Counted from the stretch's first letter, positions 1 through 4,759 are shown. The stretch is DNA of 5,484 bases from Desulfonatronum sp. (GCA_007127655.1 SKYX01000238.1:1-5484), one strand, 5' to 3'. The notes: a model not told the origin generated them from the letters alone. Numbers and translations: made by a program.

Positions 1-333
1 AGGGTGAAAGGGCTTGAGCAGGAAAAAAGTCGCCTTGGACTCCCGAGCCTGCTGTTCCGTGTCTTTCGAATCGTCGCTGGTCACGATGATGGTTGGAATG
101 CGCGACGCGCCGGAGGTCTCGGAAATGTTGGTCAATCCCAGGAGCAGATCCAGGCCGCCCATCTTGTCCATGAACACGTCCAGAATCAGCAGATCAAACG
201 GCTCTCTGGTCAAAAGCCGCAAGGCCTCCCGACCGTCCCGGACGCTGTGCGATCCATGGCCCATGGACTGGATGCACCGAGAGATGATTTCCCGGTAAAA
301 GAGATCGTCGTCCGCGATCAAAACCTTTGCCAT
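1..333 (-). CDS. Response regulator receiver (CheY-like) protein, 3' end missing
   Basis: The first 111 residues of a two-component receiver domain are present and the rest lies beyond the left edge. The acidic pocket D8-D9-D10 follows the first beta strand (MAKVLIADDD). D52 in LLILDVF is the expected phosphoacceptor. T85 in IIVTSDD is the switch Thr, and K107-P108 in FLLKPF is the conserved Lys with its cis-Pro. All catalytic positions are intact, so phosphorylation by a histidine kinase is expected. Whether an output domain follows cannot be seen. The ATG at 331-333 is supported by an AAAGGAGA Shine-Dalgarno sequence a few bases upstream. A near-consensus sigma-54 promoter lies about 40 bases upstream of the start. 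The gene shares its strand with the two sigma-54 activators at the right of the window but is separated from them by the plus-strand block. Family assignment is firm; the specific pathway is unknown. Confidence 0.93.
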   Translation of the reverse strand, partial: MAKVLIADDDLFYREIISRCIQSMGHGSHSVRDGREALRLLTREPFDLLILDVFMDKMGGLDLLLGLTNISETSGASRIPTIIVTSDDSKDTEQQARESKATFFLLKPFHP

Positions 334-369
334 GCCTGTCTCCTTTGCGCTGGATATCGCGGAGAGAAA

Positions 370-385
370 AGCAAACGGTGTGCCG
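370..385 (-). promoter_or_regulatory. Putative sigma-54 (-24/-12) promoter of the receiver gene
   Basis: Read on the minus strand the site is CGGCACACCGTTTGCT. It matches the sigma-54 consensus TGGCAC-N5-TTGC except for the first base, and it has the diagnostic GG-N10-GC spacing. Transcription would start near 359-360, giving a leader of about 27 nt that just contains the Shine-Dalgarno sequence. The geometry fits well. Function is inferred from the consensus only. Confidence 0.6.
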
Positions 386-394
386 CGGCGACTC

Positions 395-405
395 TGTCAA
401 CGTTT
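395..405 (-). promoter_or_regulatory. AAACGTTGACA motif upstream of the -24 box (possible regulator site)
   Basis: The minus strand carries AAACGTTGACA about 10 bases upstream of the -24 element. The same 11 bases occur once more in the window, at 4909-4919 inside a perfect 7-bp inverted repeat upstream of the minus-strand EBP. Sharing of an 11-mer between two sigma-54-type upstream regions suggests a common regulator, but this copy lacks the clear dyad symmetry of the other. Weak evidence. Confidence 0.3.
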
Positions 406-470
406 CTTGTTTGATTGCAGTGTGTTGGTTGTTCCTTGTCCAGCTGAAAATGGTCGTGGTGGGGGACCGA

Positions 471-614
471 TGGGAGGTGAAAATGCCTCCCGTCCCAGGA
501 GGGCAGGCGGCCTGGAAAGGGCCTTTGGCCAGGAAGGCCGTCGCTTTCCCGGTGGCGCGAAACCGGGTGGCGGGTTTACCTCCCAGGTGGTGGGGCGACC
601 TCCTGGTCAGGAGG
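471..614. repeat. Cluster of short GC-rich hairpins in the gene-free stretch 406-755
   Basis: I see no convincing gene between 406 and 755. This part holds several inverted repeats: GGGAGG/CCTCCC (472-477 with 486-491, 8-nt loop), GGCC/GGCC (520-523 with 527-530), CCCGGT/ACCGGG (548-553 with 562-567, 8-nt loop) and CCTCCT/AGGAGG (599-604 with 609-614, 4-nt loop). A longer-range pair TGGGAGGT/ACCTCCCA joins 471-478 to 578-585. The motif CAGGA occurs at 496-500, 529-533 and 608-612. The DNA could form alternative structures as RNA from either strand. Open frames crossing it are low-complexity shadows without recognisable domains. Its role is unknown; a structured leader or small RNA is possible but unproven. 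Confidence 0.4.
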
Positions 615-729
615 ATCGAAAGCGTTCCGCGAGGGGGCATGGCAGAAGAGCGCTGTGTATTACCAATGCACATAATCTGGTTCATCCAACGGAATCGGGC
701 TTTATCGGTTGAAATCGTTTGACTGGCAC

Positions 730-755
730 CTCGAATTCATGCATTTCGAGTTTTT
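730..755 (+). terminator. Possible weak Rho-independent terminator
   Basis: CTCGAA (730-735) pairs with TTCGAG (745-750) across a 9-nt loop, and five T residues follow at 751-755. The stem is only 6 bp with three G-C pairs, so termination would be weak. No plus-strand gene is visible upstream, which leaves either an unannotated RNA or chance as the explanation. Confidence 0.3.
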
Positions 756-876
756 ATGATGGAGGAGGCCTATATTTTTAACGCACCCGAAGAGCTGAAG
801 CGGACGATCAGTGATTATGTGGACAGTCTGACCATGGGGTAAAGATTTCAACAAGGTCAGGATTGTGCTGGAATAG
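756..876 (+). pseudogene. Frameshifted remnant of the 3' end of an unknown gene
   Basis: From ATG 756 the frame reads MMEEAYIFNAPEELKRTI, continues through SDYVDSLTMG and stops at TAA 840-842. Removing one G from the GGGG run at 836-839 lets it continue as GKDFNKVRIVLE to TAG 874-876, an ordinary-looking protein C-terminus. The in-frame sequence also extends upstream to a TGA at 720-722, so the ATG need not be the original start. The restored stop overlaps the AGGAG that serves the next gene (875-879), the layout of tightly coupled operon genes. I therefore read it as the broken 3' end of a former operon partner of the AlbA_2 gene. The family is not recognised. The alternative is a genuine 28-aa small ORF (756-842). 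Confidence 0.45.
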
Positions 877-885
877 GAGCCTGGC

Positions 886-2460
886 ATGGATGTCACCGAA
901 CAGCAGATAAGAGAACTGATCCGCAAGGGTGAAGGAATCGATCTTGAATTTAAAACCTGCCGAAACCAGCTCAACCGGGATGTCTACGAAACGGTTTGCG
1001 CCTTTTTGAACCGGCATGGCGGCACCCTGCTTCTCGGTGTTCAGGATAACGGGGCTATTCAAGGCATCGAGTCGGATACGGCGGCGCAAATCCGGAAAGA
1101 CTTTGTCACGGCCATCAACAATCCCCAGAAAATATCCCCGCCCACCTATCTGGCGGTCGATGAAGTCACGATTGACGGCAAACCACTGCTCCGCGTCTAT
1201 GTGCCGGAAAGCTTACAGGTGTATCGCTGCAATGGTCGCATTTACGACCGCAACGAAGACGGGGATTTCGACATTACCGACAATACGGCCCAGGTTGCCC
1301 ACCTGTATCAACGCAAGCAGGCAACCTATAGCGAGAACAGAATTTATCCTCATTTAACCCTCGATGATCTGGATCGTGATTTGATCGCCAAATGCCGTAA
1401 GATTGCGACCCTCCGTTGGGAAGATCATCCATGGAAAGATCTGGATGATCTGGAGCTGCTCAAGAGTGCTCAGCTTTATCAGGCAAGTTCAGACAGCGGC
1501 GCAAGCGGCATTACCCTGGCGGGGATACTGCTTCTTGGGAAGCAACTGCCGATCTTGAATACTGTTCCCCACCACCGCACCGATCTGATCCTGCGCAAAG
1601 TGAATCTGGATCGCTACGATGACCGCGATTTCGTCGATGTTAATCTGGTGGAAAGCTACGAGCGGATTATGGCCTTTATCCACAAGCACCTGTCTGATCC
1701 TTTTTATCTGGAAGGCACGACCAGCATCAGCATCAGAGATGCCATCTTCCGGGAGGTGGCATCAAACATCCTGATTCACCGGGAATACACCAACGCCTTC
1801 CCCGCCAAGCTGATCATTGAGTACGGCCAGGTCCGCACCGAGAACAGCAACCGCCCCCACGGTTTTGGCCGTCTGGACCCTGAAAACTTCACCCCGTTTC
1901 CGAAAAATCCGGTAATTGCCCGATTTTTCCGCCAGATTGGCCGGGCTGATGAGCTTGGCTCCGGCATGCGCAAGATGATGAAGTACAGCAGGGCTTACGG
2001 TGGTGCTGATCCCGAACTGGTGGAGGGAGATGTCTTCAGGATGATTATCAAGGTGCCAGAATTCAGCGAGAAGAAAGTACTAGGAGCCCAGCAAGAAACC
2101 CAGCAAGTAACCCGGCAAGTCAAGGCCCATGACGAGGCCCTTGATGGGATGCATGACGAGGCCCCAGTCGAGGCCCCAGTCGAGGCCCCAGTCGAGGCCC
2201 CAGTCGAAATCTCTGCAACAGAGATCAACATTATCAAAGCACTGACCACAGAACCGCTCGGCCGACGCACTCTGCTTGATAGGCTTGGATATTCACAACG
2301 GACAGGCAATTTCAAAAAAGCTGTTCGGAAACTCCTCGACGACGTTTTGATCGAACTGACGATACCTGACAAACCCAACAGCCGACTCCAAAAGTACAGA
2401 CTAACGGCCAAAGGCCGAGAAGTAGTTCGAAGTTTAAATTTCAAAGGTTCAAAGCTATGA
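886..2460 (+). CDS. AlbA_2 (Schlafen-type) domain ATP-binding protein, COG2865-like
   Basis: This is a 524-aa protein. Residues about 14-130 form an AlbA_2 (Schlafen AlbA_2) putative nucleic-acid-binding domain: GIDLEFK at 17-23 and NRHGGTLLLGVQDNG at 42-56, with the family's NxxGGxLxLGVxDxG pattern. Residues about 280-375 match the GHKL-type ATPase region of these proteins: REVASNILIHREY (289-301, N294 in the ATP-binding helix) and IGRADELGSGM (351-361). A low-complexity linker (about 402-441) has 12-bp-repeat-derived QQET/QQVT units followed by four EAPV units. Residues about 443-515 look like a winged helix with a final LTAKGREVV. The start is well set: AGGAG at 875-879, 6 nt from ATG. Such proteins are often annotated as putative transcriptional regulators or RecG-related ATP-binding proteins and often sit inside restriction-modification or defence islands; no biochemical role is established. 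Both flanking operon partners here appear broken, while this frame is intact. Confidence 0.9.
   Translation: MDVTEQQIRELIRKGEGIDLEFKTCRNQLNRDVYETVCAFLNRHGGTLLLGVQDNGAIQGIESDTAAQIRKDFVTAINNPQKISPPTYLAVDEVTIDGKPLLRVYVPESLQVYRCNGRIYDRNEDGDFDITDNTAQVAHLYQRKQATYSENRIYPHLTLDDLDRDLIAKCRKIATLRWEDHPWKDLDDLELLKSAQLYQASSDSGASGITLAGILLLGKQLPILNTVPHHRTDLILRKVNLDRYDDRDFVDVNLVESYERIMAFIHKHLSDPFYLEGTTSISIRDAIFREVASNILIHREYTNAFPAKLIIEYGQVRTENSNRPHGFGRLDPENFTPFPKNPVIARFFRQIGRADELGSGMRKMMKYSRAYGGADPELVEGDVFRMIIKVPEFSEKKVLGAQQETQQVTRQVKAHDEALDGMHDEAPVEAPVEAPVEAPVEISATEINIIKALTTEPLGRRTLLDRLGYSQRTGNFKKAVRKLLDDVLIELTIPDKPNSRLQKYRLTAKGREVVRSLNFKGSKL
2089..2205 (+). repeat. In-frame 12-bp tandem repeats encoding the interdomain linker
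   Basis: Four perfect copies of gaggccccagtc (2158-2205) encode EAPV x4. Just before them, cagcaagaaacc (2089-2100), cagcaagtaacc (2101-2112) and cggcaagtc (2113-2121) form a degenerate 12-bp series encoding QQET-QQVT-RQV. A 13-mer, catgacgaggccc, also occurs twice (2128-2140 and 2152-2164). Unit lengths are multiples of three, so slippage changes linker length without breaking the frame. Related proteins carry similar QVT-type repeats at this place. Confidence 0.9.
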
Positions 2461-2585
2461 GCAAGATCGCAACTTATTTCCCGATAAGTAACTGGCGAGA
2501 CGCGATTCTGAAAGACTTCGTTCAAATGTCAGCAAGCATTCAGATAGCATATGAATCCGAGGGAACCGCGAATGAACGCAAATAA
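2457..2585 (+). pseudogene. 5' end of an ATGA-coupled gene truncated by the GxxExxY element
   Basis: The ATG at 2457-2459 overlaps the TGA of the AlbA_2 gene (ATGA), a standard mark of translational coupling. The frame reads MSKIATYFPISNWRDAILKD and continues FVQMSASIQIAYESEG until it enters the inverted repeat at 2564. There it picks up TANERK and stops at 2583-2585. Codon use before the junction is ordinary. The simplest reading is a former third operon gene cut after about 36 codons by insertion of, or rearrangement around, the nuclease element. Its body is not found after the element within the window. A fragment of the same sequence recurs at 3017-3081, where a 4-base loss breaks the frame. 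Family not recognised. It could instead be a genuine 42-aa ORF. Confidence 0.5.
2478..2546 (+). repeat. Direct repeat, copy 1 (5' part of the truncated gene)
   Basis: This stretch runs from TTCCC through the core ATAAGTAACTGGCGAGACGC to CATTCAGATA. It is repeated at 3017-3081 with one substitution near the start, a 4-base difference (CTGAAAGACTTCG here, CTGGCTTCG there) and one A/G change. The offset is 539 bp. Here it lies in the open frame of the truncated gene, so this is probably the original copy. Confidence 0.9.
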
Positions 2586-2593
2586 ACGCGAAT
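2564..2593 (+). repeat. Left inverted repeat of the full-length copy
   Basis: Begins AACCGCGAATG and consists of three 10-bp iterons with cores at 2567-2573, 2577-2583 and 2587-2593. It pairs with 2984-3013 (two mismatches). It contains the likely ATG (2572) of the nuclease and ends the frame of the truncated upstream gene. Confidence 0.9.
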
Positions 2594-2973
2594 GTCTGGA
2601 AAAGGAGTTGGTATATCGAGTTAACGGCTGCGCCATGGCAGTGTTGAACGAGTTGGGTCACGGGCTGCGGGAAAAGACGTATGAGCGCGCGCTGTGTGTG
2701 GAGTTCAGGCATGTCGGCATCGCTTTCGAACAGCAGCACGTCTACCCAGTGTTCTATCGTGGTGAACACATTGATGACTATATTCCCGACCTGGAAGTCG
2801 AAAGGCGTCTGGTCGTTGAAACGAAGACCGTCGAATCGATCACCGATGAACACATCGGCCAAGTGCTCAACTATCTCCGAATCACGGGCATCGAAGTCGG
2901 TCTGATCCTGAACTTCAAACACCCAAAGCTTGAATCGAAACGCGTCATCCTGCAAGAAGGCCGCAGGAGATGA
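2572..2973 (+). CDS. GxxExxY family PD-(D/E)XK nuclease-like protein
   Basis: This is a 133-aa protein of the GxxExxY family (PDDEXK_3). The name-giving motif is G31-L-R-E34-K-T-Y37. The nuclease-fold signature is P72-D73, nine residues, then E83-T-K85 (IPDLEV and VVETK), followed by Q97 in GQVLNYL and the typical end GLILNFKHPKLESKRVI. Length is normal for the family and all motif residues are kept, so the protein may be active, although no biochemical function is established for the family. I prefer ATG 2572 because GAGGG (2559-2563) lies 8 nt upstream. ATG 2551 adds seven residues but has no clear RBS. The first residues (NANKRE) are encoded by the left inverted repeat, and the right repeat begins 10 bp after the stop. 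It is the only gene in the unit. Confidence 0.88.
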   Translation: MNANKRECLEKELVYRVNGCAMAVLNELGHGLREKTYERALCVEFRHVGIAFEQQHVYPVFYRGEHIDDYIPDLEVERRLVVETKTVESITDEHIGQVLNYLRITGIEVGLILNFKHPKLESKRVILQEGRRR

Positions 2974-2983
2974 TCACCTTCCT

Positions 2984-3013
2984 ATTCGCGTTCATTTGCG
3001 TCCATTCGCGGTT
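2984..3013 (-). repeat. Right inverted repeat of the full-length copy
   Basis: On the plus strand it reads ATTCGCG, ATTTGCG, ATTCGCG at 10-bp spacing and ends GGTT. It is the reverse complement of 2564-2593 with two mismatches. It starts 10 bp after the nuclease stop. Confidence 0.9.
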
Positions 3014-3016
3014 TGA

Positions 3017-3081
3017 TTCCCTATAAGTAACTGGCGAGACGCGATTCTGGCTTCGTTCAAATGTCAGCGAGCATTCAGATA
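3017..3081 (+). repeat. Direct repeat, copy 2 (between the two element copies)
   Basis: Second copy of 2478-2546, 4 bp shorter, joined directly to the left inverted repeat of the short element. The 17-bp spacer present between direct repeat and inverted repeat in copy 1 (about 2547-2563) is absent here. Its start coincides with a shared TTCCC, which may mark the duplication junction. Confidence 0.88.
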
Positions 3082-3110
3082 ACCGCGAATGAACGCGAAT
3101 AAACGCGAAT
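3081..3110 (+). repeat. Left inverted repeat of the short copy
   Basis: Three CGCGAAT iterons at 3084-3090, 3094-3100 and 3104-3110. It differs from the left repeat of the long copy at one base (CGCGAAT instead of CGCAAAT in the middle unit). Confidence 0.9.
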
Positions 3111-3177
3111 GTCTGGAAAAGGAGTTGAATCGAAACATGTCATCTTGCAAGAAGGCACAGGAGATGATCCCCTTCCC

Positions 3178-3207
3178 ATTCGCGTTCATTTGCGTCCATT
3201 CGCGGTT
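3178..3207 (-). repeat. Right inverted repeat of the short copy
   Basis: Identical over its 30 bases to the right repeat of the long copy (2984-3013). Similarity fades within about 10 bases beyond it (TTTGATTCCC versus TTGGATTCTC). Confidence 0.9.
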
Positions 3208-3297
3208 GGATTCTCGGAACGTGGATCCCTTGGACATCGGAACACACTATTCTCCGAAAGATGTGCTTGTCCCTCCGTGGAATTGGATCATACGAAG

Positions 3298-3331
3298 CAA
3301 GAGCGGCCCGGCTCAGGCCGCGACGCTCTTG
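3298..3331 (-). other. Hairpin spanning the stop codon of the EBP gene
   Basis: CAAGAGCG (3298-3305) pairs perfectly with CGCTCTTG (3324-3331), and an inner GCC/GGC pair lies between. The TGA of the minus-strand EBP (3313-3315) is in the loop region. No T-run follows on either strand, so it is not a standard intrinsic terminator. It might limit readthrough or protect the 3' end. The rest of 3208-3312 shows no gene or other recognisable feature. Confidence 0.35.
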
Positions 3332-4662
3332 CGATCCATGCCCAGTTCCTGGAGCTTGGTATAGAAGTTCTTCTTGTGCATCCCGGTGAGGCTCAGGGAT
3401 TGATTGAGACTGCCCTTGGACAGGGACAGGATCGAGGAGAAGTATTGCATGTCGAACTTGCGGAGAACCTGTTGTTTGGTCTCCTGGTACGTGGCGGGAG
3501 GAGCGTTGTTGTCCGCGGCTTCCCAGACACGGAGTTCCCGGGCCACGTCCGCGGCCTCGATGGGCCTTTTTCCGCACTTTTCCGACGTCAGATAAAGCAA
3601 CTGGCGGAGTTGACGGGCGTTTCCGGGCCAATGGTATTGCCGCAGGCAGGACAAGGCCTGGGAGGAAATGCGTCGGGGGCGGTCCTTGCTCGGTCTCAAC
3701 TCGCTCAGGAAGTGCTCGGCTAAAACCGGGATGTCCTCCGGGCGCTCGCGCAGCGGAGGTATGGTGATCACGGCCGCGGCCAGACGGAACAGCAGATCCT
3801 TGCGGAACGTTCCTTCCCGGCTCATGGCCCACAGGTCCTGGTTGGTGGAGGAGATGATCCGCGCATCGGCCTTGCGCAGGTCGGATTCGCCGACCTTGTT
3901 GTATTCGCCGGAATCCAGAAAACGCAGCAACTTGCTCTGCACCCGAACGTCCAGTTCGCCCACCTCATCGAGGAGCAGGGTTCCTCCGTCCGCCGCGCCG
4001 ACAAACCCCTGGGTGCTGCGTACGGCATGGGTGAAGGCCCCGCGCGTATGACCGAACAGTTCGCTTTCGGCCAGGGAGCCCAGGGTGGCGCAGTTGACCG
4101 GCACGAAGCGGGCCTTGTGGCGCGTGCTTTGCCGGAAGAATTCCCGGGCCGCGGCTTCCTTGCCCACCCCGCTTTCCCCGGTGATGAACACCGAAATATC
4201 CGAATTGGCCAGGGTGGCAGCCTGATCTCGCAATTCGCGCATCGCGGATGAGACCCCGACGACGAGGCTCGGAGCGTTCTCTGCCTCGTCGCGGCGACGC
4301 CCGGCCGCTCGTCCGGCGTTTTCCCGGAGAGCCGCTCGGATCGTACAGATCATCTGCCCGGACAGGGCCGGTTTGGTAATGAAATGACGAACGCCTCGCG
4401 TCATGGCCGCGTCCATCAGCTCGTCTGGAAAATCTTCAGCCACCATGACCACGCCGCGTTGAAAATTCACGGCGTCGAGAAAGGCCAGGGCCTTGTCGGC
4501 GTCCATGTTCGTGATGTCCAGGATGAATTGGTCGATCCCGCGAACGTCTGCGGGCTCGTCCAGGGCGTCCCTGCGCAAAAAGCGGCAATCCCACTGATAA
4601 TCGCCCTGAATGGCTTCCAAGAGATGTTCATCCCTGGAATAGACCACAACCGTGCTGCTCAT
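3313..4662 (-). CDS. Sigma-54-dependent regulator with degenerate receiver, AAA+ and Fis-type HTH
   Basis: A 449-aa NtrC-class bacterial enhancer-binding protein. Residues 1-115 have a receiver fold with D49 (FILDI) and K97 (FITKP). The usual acidic pair is replaced by S9-R10 (VYSRDE) and the switch Thr/Ser position reads VMVAED, so phosphorylation control is doubtful. The AAA+ domain (about 131-370) has Walker A GESGVGKE (162-169), Walker B LLLDEVGEL with D232-E233, the arginine-finger segment FRKDLLFRL (287-295) and sensor II WPGNAR (345-350). The loop that touches sigma-54 reads GAFTHA (208-213) instead of GAFTGA. The C-terminal Fis-type helix-turn-helix covers about 413-442. Strong RBS AAGGAGGA upstream of ATG 4660-4662. 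A -24/-12 match lies about 85 bp upstream, so expression may depend on sigma-54. It activates, or may only bind, unknown targets; the second EBP lies just upstream on the same strand. Confidence 0.93.
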   Translation of the reverse strand: MSSTVVVYSRDEHLLEAIQGDYQWDCRFLRRDALDEPADVRGIDQFILDITNMDADKALAFLDAVNFQRGVVMVAEDFPDELMDAAMTRGVRHFITKPALSGQMICTIRAALRENAGRAAGRRRDEAENAPSLVVGVSSAMRELRDQAATLANSDISVFITGESGVGKEAAAREFFRQSTRHKARFVPVNCATLGSLAESELFGHTRGAFTHAVRSTQGFVGAADGGTLLLDEVGELDVRVQSKLLRFLDSGEYNKVGESDLRKADARIISSTNQDLWAMSREGTFRKDLLFRLAAAVITIPPLRERPEDIPVLAEHFLSELRPSKDRPRRISSQALSCLRQYHWPGNARQLRQLLYLTSEKCGKRPIEAADVARELRVWEAADNNAPPATYQETKQQVLRKFDMQYFSSILSLSKGSLNQSLSLTGMHKKNFYTKLQELGMDRKSVAA

Positions 4663-4743
4663 CGCTCCTCCTTGATCCAGCCCCGCGACCGCGCTGTTCG
4701 CTTGTCCTCATGCCGGGCAGGCTTGCGCGCTGCCTTTGGCTAG

Positions 4744-4759
4744 GGCAAAAGCCATGCCG
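4744..4759 (-). promoter_or_regulatory. Putative sigma-54 (-24/-12) promoter of the EBP gene
   Basis: The minus strand reads CGGCATGGCTTTTGCC, with GG-N10-GC spacing and TTGC at -12. It differs from TGGCAC in two bases of the -24 half. Predicted transcription start is near 4733, leaving a leader of about 70 nt. Weaker than the match in front of the receiver gene but at the right place. Confidence 0.42.

Larger units (their letters stand above)
2564..3013 (+). mobile_element. Full-length GxxExxY element bounded by 30-bp inverted repeats
   Basis: A 450-bp unit is delimited by inverted repeats at 2564-2593 and 2984-3013 that match at 28 of 30 positions. Each repeat is three 10-bp iterons (left: CGCGAAT, CGCAAAT, CGCGAAT). 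The unit contains only the GxxExxY nuclease gene, whose start codon lies inside the left repeat. A shortened second copy follows at 3081-3207. No target-site duplication is evident: the flanks differ (CCGAGGG on the left, TGATTCCC on the right). No transposase is present, so movement would need the nuclease itself or a partner in trans. Calling it a mobile element is an inference from the inverted repeats, the second copy and the interruption of an ORF. Confidence 0.55.
3081..3207 (+). mobile_element. Internally deleted (MITE-like) copy of the GxxExxY element
   Basis: This 127-bp unit has the same 30-bp inverted repeats (3081-3110 and 3178-3207; three mismatches between them). Its first 20 bases after the left repeat and last 50 before the right repeat match the full-length copy. 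The bases corresponding to 2611-2932 (322 bp) are missing. Both deletion ends carry TTG (2608-2610 and 2930-2932), so the loss probably went through 3-bp microhomology. The surviving ATG (3089) gives only MNANKRECLEKEL before the frame shifts, so no nuclease is made. Transcribed, the unit would fold into a near-perfect 30-bp stem with a 67-nt loop. It resembles non-autonomous derivatives of insertion sequences. Confidence 0.65.

Noticed and set aside
496..612. CAGGA motifs as a CsrB-type CsrA-sponge RNA
   Set aside because: Only three copies, and the GGA bases are mostly in stems instead of loops.
194..685. 163-aa minus-strand frame across the receiver 5' end and the hairpin region
   Set aside because: It overlaps the certain receiver gene in another frame and is made of low-complexity sequence from the hairpins.
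724..740. TGGCAC as a plus-strand sigma-54 -24 element
   Set aside because: The -12 half is absent: no TTGC or GC at the required spacing.
752..778. YDGGGLYF peptide resembling the N-terminal DGGGLYL motif of phage integrases
   Set aside because: Only eight residues before a stop, no supporting sequence on either side, and a different frame fits the neighbouring gene remnant better.
2551..2571. ATG 2551 as start of the GxxExxY gene
   Set aside because: No Shine-Dalgarno sequence upstream, it lies outside the inverted repeat, and ATG 2572 has GAGGG at suitable spacing; kept only as an alternative.
3081..3207. Regularly spaced CGCGAAT units as a small CRISPR array
   Set aside because: Units are 7 bp at 10-bp spacing with 3-bp gaps and lie in inverted orientation at the two ends; no spacer-sized intervals or cas genes.
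3298..3331. Intrinsic terminator of the EBP gene
   Set aside because: The stem is good but no T-run follows on either strand.
3109..3723. 204-aa plus-strand frame crossing the short element and the EBP 3' end
   Set aside because: It begins in element sequence and continues antisense to a clear EBP gene; no domain is recognisable.
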